From: Litomosoides sigmodontis
Taxonomy: Eukaryota > Nematoda > Chromadorea > Rhabditida > Onchocercidae
Reading direction: 5' to 3'
Length of the DNA: 64,000 bases
NCBI GenBank assembly: GCA_963070105.1
Contig: OY718806.1
Coordinates: 9,925,690-9,989,689, forward strand
Notes under the pieces: generated by a model
What the model was told of the DNA's origin: nothing
The model's input: the letters and a program-made list of their open reading frames with translations, nothing else
Database searches by the model: none
Position numbers and translations under genes: made by a program
Shown here: piece by piece, positions 29,577 to 55,371 of the stretch
Position numbering within the stretch: position 1 is the stretch's first letter
How the letters are laid out: each line of letters opens with the position of its first letter

Positions 29577-29664
<88 letters not shown>
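29577..29664. repeat. (GT)n microsatellite
   Basis: About 88 bp of GT dinucleotides broken twice by a TATG interruption at a regular spacing, giving three blocks. The Cys/Val repeats in overlapping frames are artefacts of the repeat. Confidence 0.95.
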
Positions 29665-29669
<5 letters not shown>

Positions 29670-30235
29670 GCGTGTATGTTTTAGAGAGTGTCTCACTAGC
29701 TTCTAATATTTACAGCTATGCTTCAAATCATTTTGCTCAGTTCACCCATCCACTAAATCTAATAAATCACTGAAGCCATTACCATCCATATTGACAATCT
29801 TACATTCCTTCAAAATCAATCATTTCATCTTTTTTTTGTTTTGTTACTAATTTCGCACTTGCTGAGCTCCGAACTCATTTCACTTTCCCTTTCAAAATTT
29901 CTTTTTAAACTTTTTCCTTCTATTTTTTCATTTTTTTTTCAAAAAAAGTAAAAAAAATTAAGTTTCCCTCTCTCCCACTCTTTCAGATTTATCATTATTT
30001 TGAGCTTTTCTTAATATTTCTGCCTCAAATCATATCAAATTTGTAATTGTTGTTAGCCCCAAACACTCTTTTCTTTCCCTTTCTTCTGGTGCTGCCGTAG
30101 CAATTTATAATGAATTTCATCCAAATCCAAATCTAATTCATGCATTTCCCATTGCTCACACTGTTTTTTTGATTACTAAAATTACTTCAAAAAAAAAATT
30201 AAGTTCAATCGTGCGCGGAAATATTTCGCCTTTTA

Positions 30236-32548
<2,313 letters not shown>

Positions 32549-32780
32549 AATGGGTTTAGCCTGAATTTGATTATTCGTTTTCGTTCGAGCGATTTTATCT
32601 CTGTTTTTTCCTCTCTGTTCCTTTTAATTGAAACCTGAAAAATGCATCCGATAACAAGAAGCCTATATAATAGGATTGTGAAGTGGGAAGAACGGTGCAC
32701 CGCAAAATGATGGACGAAAAATAAGCGGCAGATAGGAATTAAAGCCGTTGAAGATTGCCAGGATGCATTTGCAATAAATT

Positions 32781-35700
32781 ATGGAAAATTTGCAATCGAA
32801 GAGGATATATTTTGATGCGGAAGATCGACCGCCACCATCGTATTGGTATGGCGGAATGCAAATGGACTCATCAAGTGATGACAATTTTGGGGTGTCACAT
32901 GAAAATGGAAATTTGCCCTCACCGAAACAAATTAAAACCAAAATGAATCCTGAAGGTAAATTTATCTTATTATTTCCTATTTTTTCACCTTAAATTTCAT
33001 TAATTTTTTTTGATGATAATCCAAGAACATCAAAAAACTTTCAATGGACATCTCATTACTCTGTGAGAGGGACAAATGTTGGTGTTGTAGAGAAGTAGAC
33101 ATGAGTGATCACAGGAATAGTAAGCGCTTAATCGTTAGATTGAGGGGAGTGAAATTTAAAAATTTGTCTGATCATTTCCGTGAAGTATGGCAATCGCTTT
33201 TTGCATTTCATTGACGTTTTTCAGCGTTATCTATGACGCAAACTATATTGTTTCTGTAAACATGACTTGAAATTCATATACATGAATACCGAATACTTTT
33301 TTACATTTTGGTAGTCGATTGGATCATCTCATAGCTTTCATTTACTACTTTTTTTTTTTAAAATAAATCACATCAAACTAAAATCAAAAATTTATTACTT
33401 AGTAGGAGCAATAAGTTCAAGTTGAAATTTTTCAAATTTAAAATCAAAATTTTTAATAATTGTCTTACACTTATGACTGATGTTTTTTTGAAATTTTGAA
33501 TTAAAAAATATCTTTTTTTTGCACAATTTATTATCTATTTGCAGTAATTTGCTTCGATTTAAATTATAATTATGTAAAATTATTACTGATAATTTTAATT
33601 TTTAACTTTTTTAGCGATACGATATTAAACCATTCATTTGTTTATTTTCATTTGAATAGATTTAACTTTTTTTTCTTTCTTTTTCCGTTCATTTCAGTTA
33701 AACGCTTCTTCCCTTATCATTTCAATCGTACAAAATTAAACTTAAATATCACTGAAATCACCAGTTACTAAGAATTATTCGTTATGTATTATGAAATATT
33801 TATCTGTAAGCCCAAAAAACCTCCTATGCTCGCTGTGTGAGAAAATTTTTAAGTAAGCAAAGATTGTTTTGTGACTAATTACTGCCTGGAAAAGTAGATT
33901 GATAAAAGGAAAGCAGTAGGAAAAATTGAAATTCTGCTTTACATCAACTGTAAGTTGGACTACTTTTATCTTTAAAACTATTTCTAATTTTTAAAATTGT
34001 TTTGAAAATAACGAAAACATTTTTAAAGTGTAATTTAGATGTAAGTTTGTTCAAAATTTTATATCCAATATTTGATGTGCCATTTTCAGAATGGTTGAAA
34101 GCACCAGAGTTTGTTCCACGATCGAGGCAATTCTTGGATAATTCCTTTCGTCCTGATGGGATGATATTTGCAAATAATTTGCTAGTTAATAACTCAGTTA
34201 ATGGAGCTATAATGGCTAGCAATATTTTGAGCCAACAAACTCAGGCCCATGTTGTAGCTGGAATACCATTTTCACCTGTTCGTACTGTTCTCGATCTGCC
34301 ACAACCAATATTCTCTACACAAAGTAAGCAATGAACTGATCATAGCAATACGATTGAAATTGAAGCAAATGGATAAACGTAGCTTAAGATAGCTGTAAAT
34401 TAATTGTTTCCTTAAATGCCAGCGATAATCATGTTAGTCGTGAAATATTAGTACTAACAAATTTTAAAATTAAACAAAATAGAAATAGTATTATTAAAAT
34501 TTTTAACAGATATGGTGCCATTTGCAATAAACCAGCCGCCATCATATTTTATGCCAACTGTAAGTGTTCCACCACCACAACCACCACCGCCTCCTCCACC
34601 ACCCGCTGCAACGCTTATACGTTTTCCGATACCATCAATCAATCAAACGACTTTAGCTTTACGTGATGCGCTTGGCATGGTACCACCTGGCTATTCTGCC
34701 AATATTACACATATAGATTGCAAGTGGTTTTATAAATTACACTTTTATTTTTACTTAATTTTACATTTTTGTTATTAAACAAATTTATGTTGCACGATTG
34801 TTTGATAGGGAAATTGATCAGAATAATTGAGGGGAACAATATTGCTTAGTACATTTTCCGTTATCTACAATTAATTAAAAAATTACAATTATAGTAAAAA
34901 GTAATTTCAAAGAACGCAATTATTATTTTGCTCCTACACATTACTTCCATCCAAATTTCAAAACAATTTCACGAAAGTTTCCATTTCTTTTTTTGCGTTT
35001 ATAAATTTAATGAACCGTCGGATGATAATTCTTTGCATCCTAATTTTTTATGCATCTTCCTCTTTTTCTCTCTCTCTTTCTTTTCCATCTTCCTTTCTTC
35101 CTCCTTCTTGAAAATGGAATAAAATGAAATTGCAGAAATGCTTGGAATGATAGAAAATAAAGAAATTGATCATCATTTTTCACGCTTCAAGGAAAACAAA
35201 AAAAAATTTCATTCGTTGCTTAGTAAATTCAACTATAATTATTCTAAAATTATCATATTTTTATGATAAGAATGATAAAGAAGACAGAAAGCTTAGTGTA
35301 AGATTTCATCAAGATTATCAATTCCTCTATTTATCTATTATATTATCACCATCAACCTTCGGTCCAATTATTACATTTGCATCAAATTATGGACAAGAAT
35401 GTTATTAGTAACTAATTAATAACTAATTAATTAATGTGCATTTTTTTGTTCGACCAATACGTGTATGCACTCCAGGAAGGCTTAGTGATCTGTTTAGAAC
35501 GATAGTAAAATAGATCCTCAGGCTATGTAAAGTTTTATGAGCCAAGAAATTAGACAAACCTTTGCCGATGTTGTCACATCCTTCATTAATATATTTTTTA
35601 TATTTTCCTAAATCTTTTGCGATTACTTGTGCTTCTTCCATTCTTGCTAGTTTTCCCTTGCATAATTTTAATTTTCGATAACATCACCACTACTGATGCC

Positions 35701-38700
35701 ATTTCACTTTTACAAGTTACAAAATTTGTTAGAAATAATATATATGTGGTAGTACTAACAGTAATTGAAGACAAAAAATGAATCAACTTGAACCAAAGAT
35801 GGAAATTTGTTTGAACAATTTTAAAACCAAAATTCTCTTTGAGGTAACTGTTTGGATCAATTGTTTCAGTTAGCAATTTTTTATCTTTTTTTTTAAAATC
35901 TTTTCTCCTCTCTCCGAAACATACTGAAATATCAAGGAGATGTAATCAAAAAAAAAAAAAAAAACTCATCGAAGTGATATCATTAAAAAAATCTAGGATA
36001 TCAGCAAGCAATTTGTGTAATAATTTACGAGCAAGAAGAATGGAATATCATACTTTGTCAATGATCTGTGAATCAATGAAATGAATTAGAATTTATGACA
36101 AATAGAAATGAAAAATATGCTGCAAGTCTTTCTTTCAACAATTCTTCGTTTGATAATTGAAAGGCTAAACTATTTCTCTTTATTTTGATGTAATTTTCGA
36201 ATTTATAAGCAATTTGATGTGATTTTACAACTATAAGTGAAACAAAAAATTTTAGTGTTACTTTATTTCTCGAATCCGATCAAATTTTATCCAAAAATCT
36301 GATCTGAAATTAATTGTGAAAAATAGTTGTGGAGCATTTTTTTATCACTGTTTGAGTAATTGAAATTACGAGCATTCAAAATTAGCTTAACCTTCTGAAA
36401 TTTAATTTATTCAAATGAAGCTAATGCGAACACTTGCCATTTATGACACTCTTTATGGTTGAATAACTATTTCATTTAATCAATTCTGACAGGTTTTAAG
36501 AAATCTGAAATCCTCTCTAATCAAACATAAATCATTTTTTTATTCTATCTATTCATTTCATTGATTTCTTAAATGATTTACTTTCATACCAATAACAATG
36601 AGTCATATTGAATGCTTCTTTTCATTCCACAATAAAATTGGAAAATTTTAATTTTTAACAAATTTCATTCATTCAAACAAGTGTATTTCCGAATGATGAG
36701 ATTCGAATCATTTCGAACAACGCTAGCAATAACAATCATAATACCCAAAGAAAATGAACGAGCAATGAGGATTCGTACTTAATTTTCTGTTGTTGTTGAA
36801 AATTACCGAAATCTTCAGCTGGAGTGGGTCCTCCAATTCCGGCAGTTATCCTGAAGAAGAAGCGTAGAAAAAGGCACCGACGTCCAAAAGCTAATTTGAC
36901 CAGCACTACTGAAGTAATATTTTGCAGAAGAAAAATTTTGAAATAACATAGGAATGTGCGATTTTAGATTCATTTAAACTTATTTATCAATAAATTTATA
37001 TTTAATTAACTTGCGCAATATATTTGTTCTAATTTAAATTCTGCTTTGACAAAATAATTTATGTTCCACTGATGAATTCTTTTGCAAGTAAATAGTAAGG
37101 CTGGTACGCAAAACTTAACAATATCAGTTAATGCATTTCCCCAACCTAATCAAAATTCTTTTTTGGAAAGAGTAGAGCGTTGTAAAATTCTTTTATTTTT
37201 CTTTCCATCGATTGTTAGAAGTTTTAAAGATTTTCAATTATGGCTACAATAAATTTTTGCAAAATTGCAGAAGGTAAGTGGTGGAAGTTTCTGCAGCGGT
37301 TTGGAGGTGGCCGAAGGTGAACCAACCCAACCACAACTTCAAGCAACGTCTTCCGAACCTAATTTGAACAAGGTTACTTTACTTCTCTCCCCATATTTCA
37401 ACGCTCGACTTATTGAAACTCGAATATTGGAAATTGCGGCCAGTGGTTTCTTAATAAAAATGAATACAGTAAACAGTTATTGAAATATTAGTGTTCAATT
37501 CAGAACACATTTTATGAATTAAAATGGAACATTGTAGAATTCATTATCTGAACAGCCTTCCACCGAAGATGCATCGAATAGTGAGGTACATCCACTTGGT
37601 GGTTCATGCCCGGATTTATCAAATTCAGAACTTTTGCTTTGGGATAACTACCTTGTAAGTCTTCCTTCATTAAAAAATAACTAGTGAGTAAAATTTTGCG
37701 AAGAAAACTTTAAGCGCACCTCTGCAAACTTCCATCAATGAATGGTCGGCAGTACGAAAAGCTTGTAGATATTCCAATCAAATATGTTTTTTAATTTTTC
37801 AATCTTTTTCTATTTTTCCAGATTGAAATTCACTAGTTCTTCTTATCCTTGCTTACAGTGAAAGAGTTTTTGTTTAATGAGGAATTTTCAAAAGTACGGT
37901 TCGAAAAGATTTTTCAAAATTGGTTTACTTATTTATAGTTTGATACTATTACAAATGAAACAAACAATGTGATCAACAAGGACAGTACAAATCAACTATC
38001 AATGGATCCAATGCAGAGATCAGGTTCGTGCCTTTTCGCTCTCTTTCTCTCTCTTTCTGTCTCTCTTGCTCTTCCCTTATTTTTTAAATTAAATTAAATT
38101 TTTTTTAGATTTTGAAAGGAAATTTTTAAGATTTAATAGTTAGTTTTAATGTTAAACTTAATATTTTCAATTTTTCAAATAATTTTATGCATCTTGAGTA
38201 ACGTGAAATCTTTACATGTTACTTCCGAATGCCGGATTAGTGCATCGGAATAATGATAATAATAACAATAATAAAAAAACAAACAAATTAATTAGTTAAA
38301 TAAGAATAATGATAAACGATAACAATGGGTGCGAATAATGATTTAATAATAAATCGTAGTTATGGTACCTTTTTATCTTAGAATATGAAGTAGCATCACG
38401 TCCAGTTCTCGTGGCTATGGATTCTGCTTTGCATGTCGATGGCATTTGTTCTAAAAAAATTCGGCAATTGGATCGAATCATACAAGGTTAAGCTTATTCA
38501 CTTAGTTGACACTTTCTTTACGAAAGCTAAAAGCTTAATTCTTCATATGCAAGTTTCAGGCAACAACGTTTGCTTCTTATTTTAAGTTCGGATAGTACAG
38601 TTTAGATTTAATTAATTGTGTGAAAAATATTTTTGAACTTGGGAAACAACTGTTATTTAGGGATAAATATAACATTTATTTTCGTGCGAGAATAAGCTTC

Positions 38701-39743
38701 CTATCAATATTTCTGCATTTCAAGTTTCAAAGACATAGCTGGGAGGGGAGGCGATGAAGCGACAATTTTCTTTTGCTTTACCTCTTCAATGTTGATTGTT
38801 CATTTTTCATTTCAAATATTTCATTGAAATTTAAAGGAAGTGGTAGCAACACGGAGGATTCGTTATCTGAAGATGGGCTCGTTGAACGCTTACGTGACGG
38901 ATTTAAAAATCAATTTCTTGATTCTCCCGCGTCAACAACCAGAAGTTTAAAGGCTGAATTTGAAGAGCTCTCGTTTAGACCAACAATTTCGGTAAAAAAA
39001 TAATCAAATTAAGATGTAACTTTTCAAAAATAATTAGTATTAATCTTGGTGACAAAATAAATTTGATTAAAAAGAAATTAAATTGTTAAATCAATTACTT
39101 ATCAAATAGCATTATAAACAATCATTATTATGAGCATCTTATTCTAGCAATACGGTTATCCGCAGACAGATTTCTCTTGTCTTCAAATAGCAACATTCAA
39201 TCCGCAATATAATACCACTACATCATCAGTCCTAAAGCCTAAGAAGGTAATCACAAAATTTATTTGGCTTTTTCTACCTCTCGCTACAAAAAAAAAAAAT
39301 TAATTGATAAGTTTGTTATCAGTGATGAAAGTTGATAAATCACAAAAATGATTGGTAATTATTTGTAGCTTGACTGCCATGTGGGCGAGGATTACTGCGA
39401 AGGAGGACGACATATACGCTTAAATACGTTCAGCAGCGCTGATGTACATATTATATTCCATTTTCCGTTTTGTCTTTCCTTCCTTTTGCATCAAAAGTTA
39501 TATAATTAATCGAGAATTGGAATAATGTATCACTTTCTTCTATTTATCGCAATTTTTAGTTCAAATTTTGAAAGTGGAAAATAGAGTGGAAAAATGCGAA
39601 TTAATTTTCAGGATTTAGATCTATCTGATTCCGACCTACCACAATTATCTCGTTTCCAGCAACTGCAGTGGGCAATACAACAAAACACGAAATACTATAC
39701 TAACCTAGCAGCACCTAAAAATATGTGCTGCAATATTATGTAA
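32781..39743 (+). CDS. Uncharacterised proline-rich protein with PAM2-like motif
   Basis: Family not recognised. Thirteen exons join in phase to about 551 aa: 32781-32955, 34090-34323, 34510-34719, 36819-36913, 37100-37171, 37271-37372, 37538-37654, 37939-38023, 38382-38486, 38837-38991, 39148-39246, 39369-39443, 39612-39743. Visible features: an N-terminal PPPSYWYGG segment; KAPEFVPRSRQF at the start of exon 2, resembling the PAM2 peptide that binds the MLLE domain of poly(A)-binding protein; a polyproline run in exon 3 (starting VPPPQPPPP); a very basic patch in exon 4 (KKKRRKRHRRPK); acidic Ser-rich segments; and a terminus ending in NMCCNIM. This suggests a cytoplasmic RNA-associated scaffold, by inference only. 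The link from exon 3 to exon 4 needs a GC donor (T|GCAAGT) and a 2.1-kb intron, so a missed exon is possible there. Confidence 0.65.
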
Positions 39744-39852
39744 AATATTGTTGACGATATTGTTTACATCTGTAAAATATGACTCGATGCTAACATGAAT
39801 TTTACCCGGTCCTGATTTGTTAATTTAAACAATCACCTATTTCATTAAACAG

Positions 39853-41217
39853 GCCATTGCTATTTCTGTGGGACCATTGATACAGACAGAATGTTGTAAG
39901 TGTCACGAGTTGCCTTCTGTTTTTGAATTTACTAAACTTTCCGAAATTGTTGTAATTCGTGTGCGAAATTGGGAATACTAAAATATGATAGTTTTTGGGA
40001 ATATCTATTGTTACATGTCACGTGTTCGGAAGAACTCAACCATTTGATGTTTATGGTTTCATTTAACTCATGAATTGAAATTTCTGTCATACCATGCAAC
40101 GGTGCAAACGCTAATTCATCCATACCAAAAGCAAAATGTTGAAAAAGTGCAACAGTGTGATAGAAGTCACTTGCGATTTTTTAAAAAGCCAAAATATATT
40201 ATTCATTTACATTTTTCCTCTTAATTGACTAGCTTCATTTCCGAGGAATTAACACATTACGTGAGGATGAAACCTGAATTGGATGGTCGGTAGGACAACA
40301 GGACGAGGGCGATAATAAATAATAATAAATCATAATAAATAATAATTAATAAATAATAATGAATTTCTTCAAAATTTGAGATTTTCGGTTACTTTTTTGT
40401 CTGAGAAATTTTAACATTTTCGAAATCGATTAAAAGTGTGTGAGGAGTCATCGCATTTCGTAATGCTTCGACATTCCTTTTTAATTCAGCTTTAACCTGA
40501 ACTGAACTCCACTTTTAGTTTGCTATTAATGTTGATTTTATTCGAATTTAAAGGTCGAAAATTCAAACTTTTATTACTTCCCTCTCAGCAGTTTCGTTAG
40601 CTGTCCGTGATAATAGTTATAAACTTTTGCAATTTTTTAAGGTGGGAAACCAATCATGAAACTACTGAAAGGGAAGTAATACTAGGCGGGTGTTTGTGGT
40701 TTGACCTTTCCAAATGATCACGATCAAGAAAACAATGGAAAGGAGTTAGGAGGGAGTTGGAGACTTGCCGTAGAAGTCTACTACAATTTATTTTGAAGGG
40801 AATTCTTTCAGCAAAAAATTGAACAAATTTACTTCAAAAAATTTACGAAGGAATTGCCATATAGTGTAACACGTAATCCAAGACAGCGCGTACGGTTCAC
40901 ATGTGTCGTACACAACTCTTCAAGAAAAAATTTGCTTCGATAGCCAAATCAATTTCATTTAACTGATGCAACGGTTGATAAGTAATTGCCAATTTCAAAT
41001 TTTTAGTTCCACACCAAAACCGATTCAAATACAACCGCCGCGTCCACGACCTTCGCTGCGCGATTGGCAACCACAATGTACCATGGTTCAAGCATTGCTC
41101 GCTCTAGGACCCATAAACTCACATAACTTTTCAGCTGCAGATTTTCACAAAATTCCTGTCGAGAGTGGCAATAAGCGATTGAGGGGGGATGAGTTTCGGG
41201 TTGGTGGCCCAGTTTAA
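39853..41217 (+). CDS. Two orphan exons, possible alternative 3' end or small gene
   Basis: Exons 39853-39895 and 41007-41217 have good splice sites (AAACAG acceptor, TT|GTAAGT donor, TTTTTAG acceptor) and join in one frame: HCYFCGTIDTDRM..., then a proline-rich and conserved-looking tail (PPRPRPSLRDWQPQC...) with a stop at 41215. They follow the stop of the PAM2-like gene on the same strand. I could not find a donor in that gene's last exon that enters them in phase, so they may be an alternative terminus, a separate gene lacking a visible start, or a relic. Confidence 0.3.
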
Positions 41218-43316
41218 CGGGCCGTGACCCGAATTGCGGATTGCGATTGGGTTTGAGGTTGCGAGTGTACCGGGGTAGTTTTAATGTTAATTTGGTGGTC
41301 AGGGCGTTGTAGCCTGATGTCTTAGATTGTGTGCCATGGCAGTTAAATTGATGTGATTGTAACAGCGAGTTCTAGTCCGTCTTGTAAACTGACTTGGTAA
41401 AAGTTATCGAAATAAGTTGTTTCTTGTCTAGATAATCGGATTATAATAGACACATCCAAGCTAATGCATTGTAACCGATATATATAAATTAATTAAATAA
41501 ATAAATTAATTAATTAAATAAAATAAATTATATATATACATATATACATACATATATATATATAAATAAATAAAATATTCTTCATCATTGTAATGACACC
41601 TACGATGATTTTCTTCATGCGATAATTGTGTATTTTATGTTCTTTTTGTGACAGTGTTGCAATCTCTTCAATCTATTGTCCATATTAGACTGGATGTTGC
41701 CTTAATTATGTCATTATGTGTGTGTTAATGGTTGTGTGAAGAGAATGTATTAGGCTTAATCAGATTTAAGTGTCATGGAATTGTGAGCAAATGTTAGACG
41801 CAAACAGAACCACGGAAGGGAAAATCAATCTCAGTGCGGTTAATTAGTTTTTGACCTCAGCGAACATAATTTAGCGACGATTTGCTGCTTCAAATATACT
41901 TATGCGTGATAATAACTTGAAATGTTGAAAAATATGAATATAACAGCAAAATTGTCCAGGATATCCAAATATATTGAGCTGCATTGATCCTAAGTGACGT
42001 ATTTCGTCGTCTCAGCTACAGTCCTCCAAAACGGATTAACAACATTCATCCGTCATATTAATCCAGGTACTAACTAACCAGTGATTCAGATAGCCTTTAT
42101 TATTCTAGCAATCTTATTTCATATCTCTAAAACGTGTGAGTGCTAAATTGCGATAAATCGGTAACAAAAAAAAATTTTTTTCAAACTTTCTGTGAAATGT
42201 GTTTATTGAATCGTCCATTAGCAGCACGAGTATTGAAATTGAGATTGCATTGTGGTTGATTCCGGATGTTGCTTTCTTTATGGTCAACACGTAATTTCAT
42301 TAGTGTTTTTCTAGACTGAAAACAGTTACGTGTGAAATACAATGTTGATATACCTGTCCATATGACGTTCACGGTGCTAAAATTCGAACCGTTACATCTG
42401 GTGCTTGAAAGTCTTTCGGTATAACATGGTTTGCAAATCATTTCTTTCTCTCAAAGTAATGTAAAATTAGTACGTTATCTTCACAATGGAATTTAATTCT
42501 GCTGGTTGGATTGTCGGTGTTTTTCTGTTTCGCATTTCATGAGGAATTTTCATTTCCAGGAAGAATATTTCTCTGGTTGGATTATAGTCGTTGTCGTGTA
42601 ATGCCCGCGCGGTAAATATTTGATTCAGTATTTATTTTGCTTAAAAGATTAATGATGTCTAGATGTTAGCTATTGAATACACTCTCACTTATGAAATATG
42701 CTACTTAAAAGTGCACTTCATTGATCGTGTTTAGGGGAATATTTTGTTGTGAAAAGTTTTCTCCGTAGAGTTGTTCAGTGATTCACAAACAAATAATTTG
42801 TGGGTTACATGGGATATTTGAAAACGCACAGCTGTATATTCGGTGATTGTAGAATAAACGCAAATATAGGGAGGGCGACGAAAATTACGCTTTGTTTTAG
42901 TGAGTTTTGAAAAGGAACAATGTGCTTCCGAGTGGGCTTCTTTTCGTTTGCAATGTGTAAGAAACCTGATACTGTCAGAGAATGTTATAGAGTTATATGG
43001 GAACTAGGATTTCCTTTTGGTTGGAATCTTAGTAGTAAGCGAAGCCCAGTACAGTGATTAATCGCGTTAGAGGATAACAGGATAGATTACAGAGCAAAGA
43101 CCGTACTTATAACTGTAGCCAGTGTCATCCTTGTTACAAGCGATAGTTTCGTTAAAGCTTTTGTATATTTGTGGCAAATTTATTTATTTTGGATTTCATG
43201 GCAGATTTTATTCTCCGATTGCATAATTCTCCTATGTTTACATCGTTCATTATATAAATGTTTAAAAGAGGCATATTCCGGGGCATTTTGTAAAAATTAA
43301 ATAAGGCGAAATTGTC
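41218..43316. other. Region with no assignable gene
   Basis: Contains AT-rich simple sequence at about 41480-41570 (TAAATAAATTAAT and TATATA motifs). The minus frame at 42181-42441 shows no domain or splice pattern. Probably the 3' flank of the preceding transcript and the promoter region of the KAT6-type gene. Confidence 0.5.
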
Positions 43317-53852
<10,536 letters not shown>

Positions 53853-55212
53853 TTTCTATTTTTGGATTACACGATGCAGGCAATTCACCTTCTTTTTTTT
53901 TAAATAAATGTCTTAGAAAAAATTTTTTGACTTTAATGAATTTTGGGTATTGTATTTACATATTTATGTCCAGTGGACGGCATCCATTATTTGTCATTTG
54001 ATATTCGGAATACTCAAAATATATCTTGCCTGACATATATATCTATACATATATAGTAGTTTGAGCGCAAATTCTTTATGATGAGTATATCCGTTTTTCT
54101 GTATTTTTTGGTAGATTATTGAAAAATAGCGAATTCATTTCCTGTAATCAGATCCATGTGATTTTTTCTTTCACACTTAGAAAGCAGGCAACAAATTTCC
54201 CCCCTCATTTGACGGCAGCTCGCATCACTTTGTTGCTGTTATTATTGTTTTTTTCGGGTAACCTGGCTTTAATGCTGCTTTCTTTTTTGTTCCAAAAAAG
54301 AAAAAAAATAAAAAATCTGTCCTGACAGGTTCTCTCGATCTATTGTTTATATCACGTCTGATCTCTATTTTTGTTTTATTTCAATCAAATGCCAATCTTC
54401 AAATTTAATAAAAAGACTAGTGCGTGACATCTTTCTCTTCAGTTCAAGTTCCAAATAAAATATCAATGAAAATGTTGGCCCTTAGCGCTTTACCTGCTTT
54501 ACAAGAGAAGACACGGGCACTTTTCTCAGTCTCTCTCCCTCTCTCTCTCTGATCTGTATATCAAACGAGCTCTGTTTTGCTCTTTCTTTTTTCACTTACG
54601 AAATTTTTGCAAGCTAAAATTTTTTGCTGTTTCTCTTCTCCATCTACCCCTGATGTGTATGTGAAACAATCCCTGGTTTTGCAGAGCATTTTAAATCCTT
54701 TTGTAATTTCAAGGAATTTTCCTCTCCTGTTTCCCGCTGTTTATTTAGATGACTTTTTTTTTAAGTGTCACATTAAAAGCCTACATTTGATTTCAAATAC
54801 CGCTCGCTGAAATATAGTAATTAGAGTTCGCTAATTGAAAGTGATGAATCCCAGTGTTGTAAATTGCCTACAGAAACAGTCACTGAGCACTTTCTATCTC
54901 CGTCAGATATTTATATGTAGTCTTCATTACTATCCTTTTTTTAACCAATGGGAATTTTCGAAGGAAAATTGGGATTTGTTTCCTGTCTTTACAATTGCTT
55001 TTTACAAATAATATGATTTGTGTTCTATATTCTTTTCAACTTTTTAGTTTTTTAGTTTTATAGCGTTTCTCATAGAATAATTCACTGCAGCAGCGCATCT
55101 AATAAGCTCTATTTTGTTTTCAGTTTCTATCTCCTGGTTTTACACTGTTCATACAAAATGCATCATAAATATAATAGTATCCAATTGTTATTTTATCTTT
55201 CCTTTACACCCA

Positions 55213-55371
55213 GATTTTGAAATTCGTAGTAAAATACATCACATACGTGTAGGAGGCTTTACGGTAGACGGAAAAGCTACTGGTGGTGTGTTGGATAAGG
55301 CTGACTTTATGCTAATGGAACGGGTCACTTCAAAAAGAAAAAGACTTTTTTTTCACAAATTTGGAGCATAA
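55213..55371 (+). other. Orphan exon-like frame
   Basis: After an acceptor-like TTTACACCCAG the frame reads about 52 codons (IRVGGFTVDGKATGG, DKADFMLMERV, ending FHKFGA) to a stop at 55369. The composition is coding-like and unlike the flanks. No partner exon was found; it lies 1.4 kb beyond the KAT6-type stop on the same strand. It could be an alternative last exon, a relic, or a chance frame. Confidence 0.2.

Noticed and set aside
29446..29773. Open frames full of Val-Cys repeats
   Set aside because: They are translations of the GT microsatellite; length comes only from the repeat.
34454..34642. Minus-strand Gly-rich frame
   Set aside because: It is the antisense shadow of the polyproline run in the plus-strand gene.
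35126..35270. Possible exon after TTGCAG reading MLGMIENKEIDHH
   Set aside because: Joining it to the preceding exon by the only compatible donor creates a stop codon; it soon becomes lysine/asparagine-rich AT sequence.
42181..42441. 86-codon minus frame upstream of the KAT6-type gene
   Set aside because: No recognisable domain, no splice signals and biased composition; not supported as a gene.
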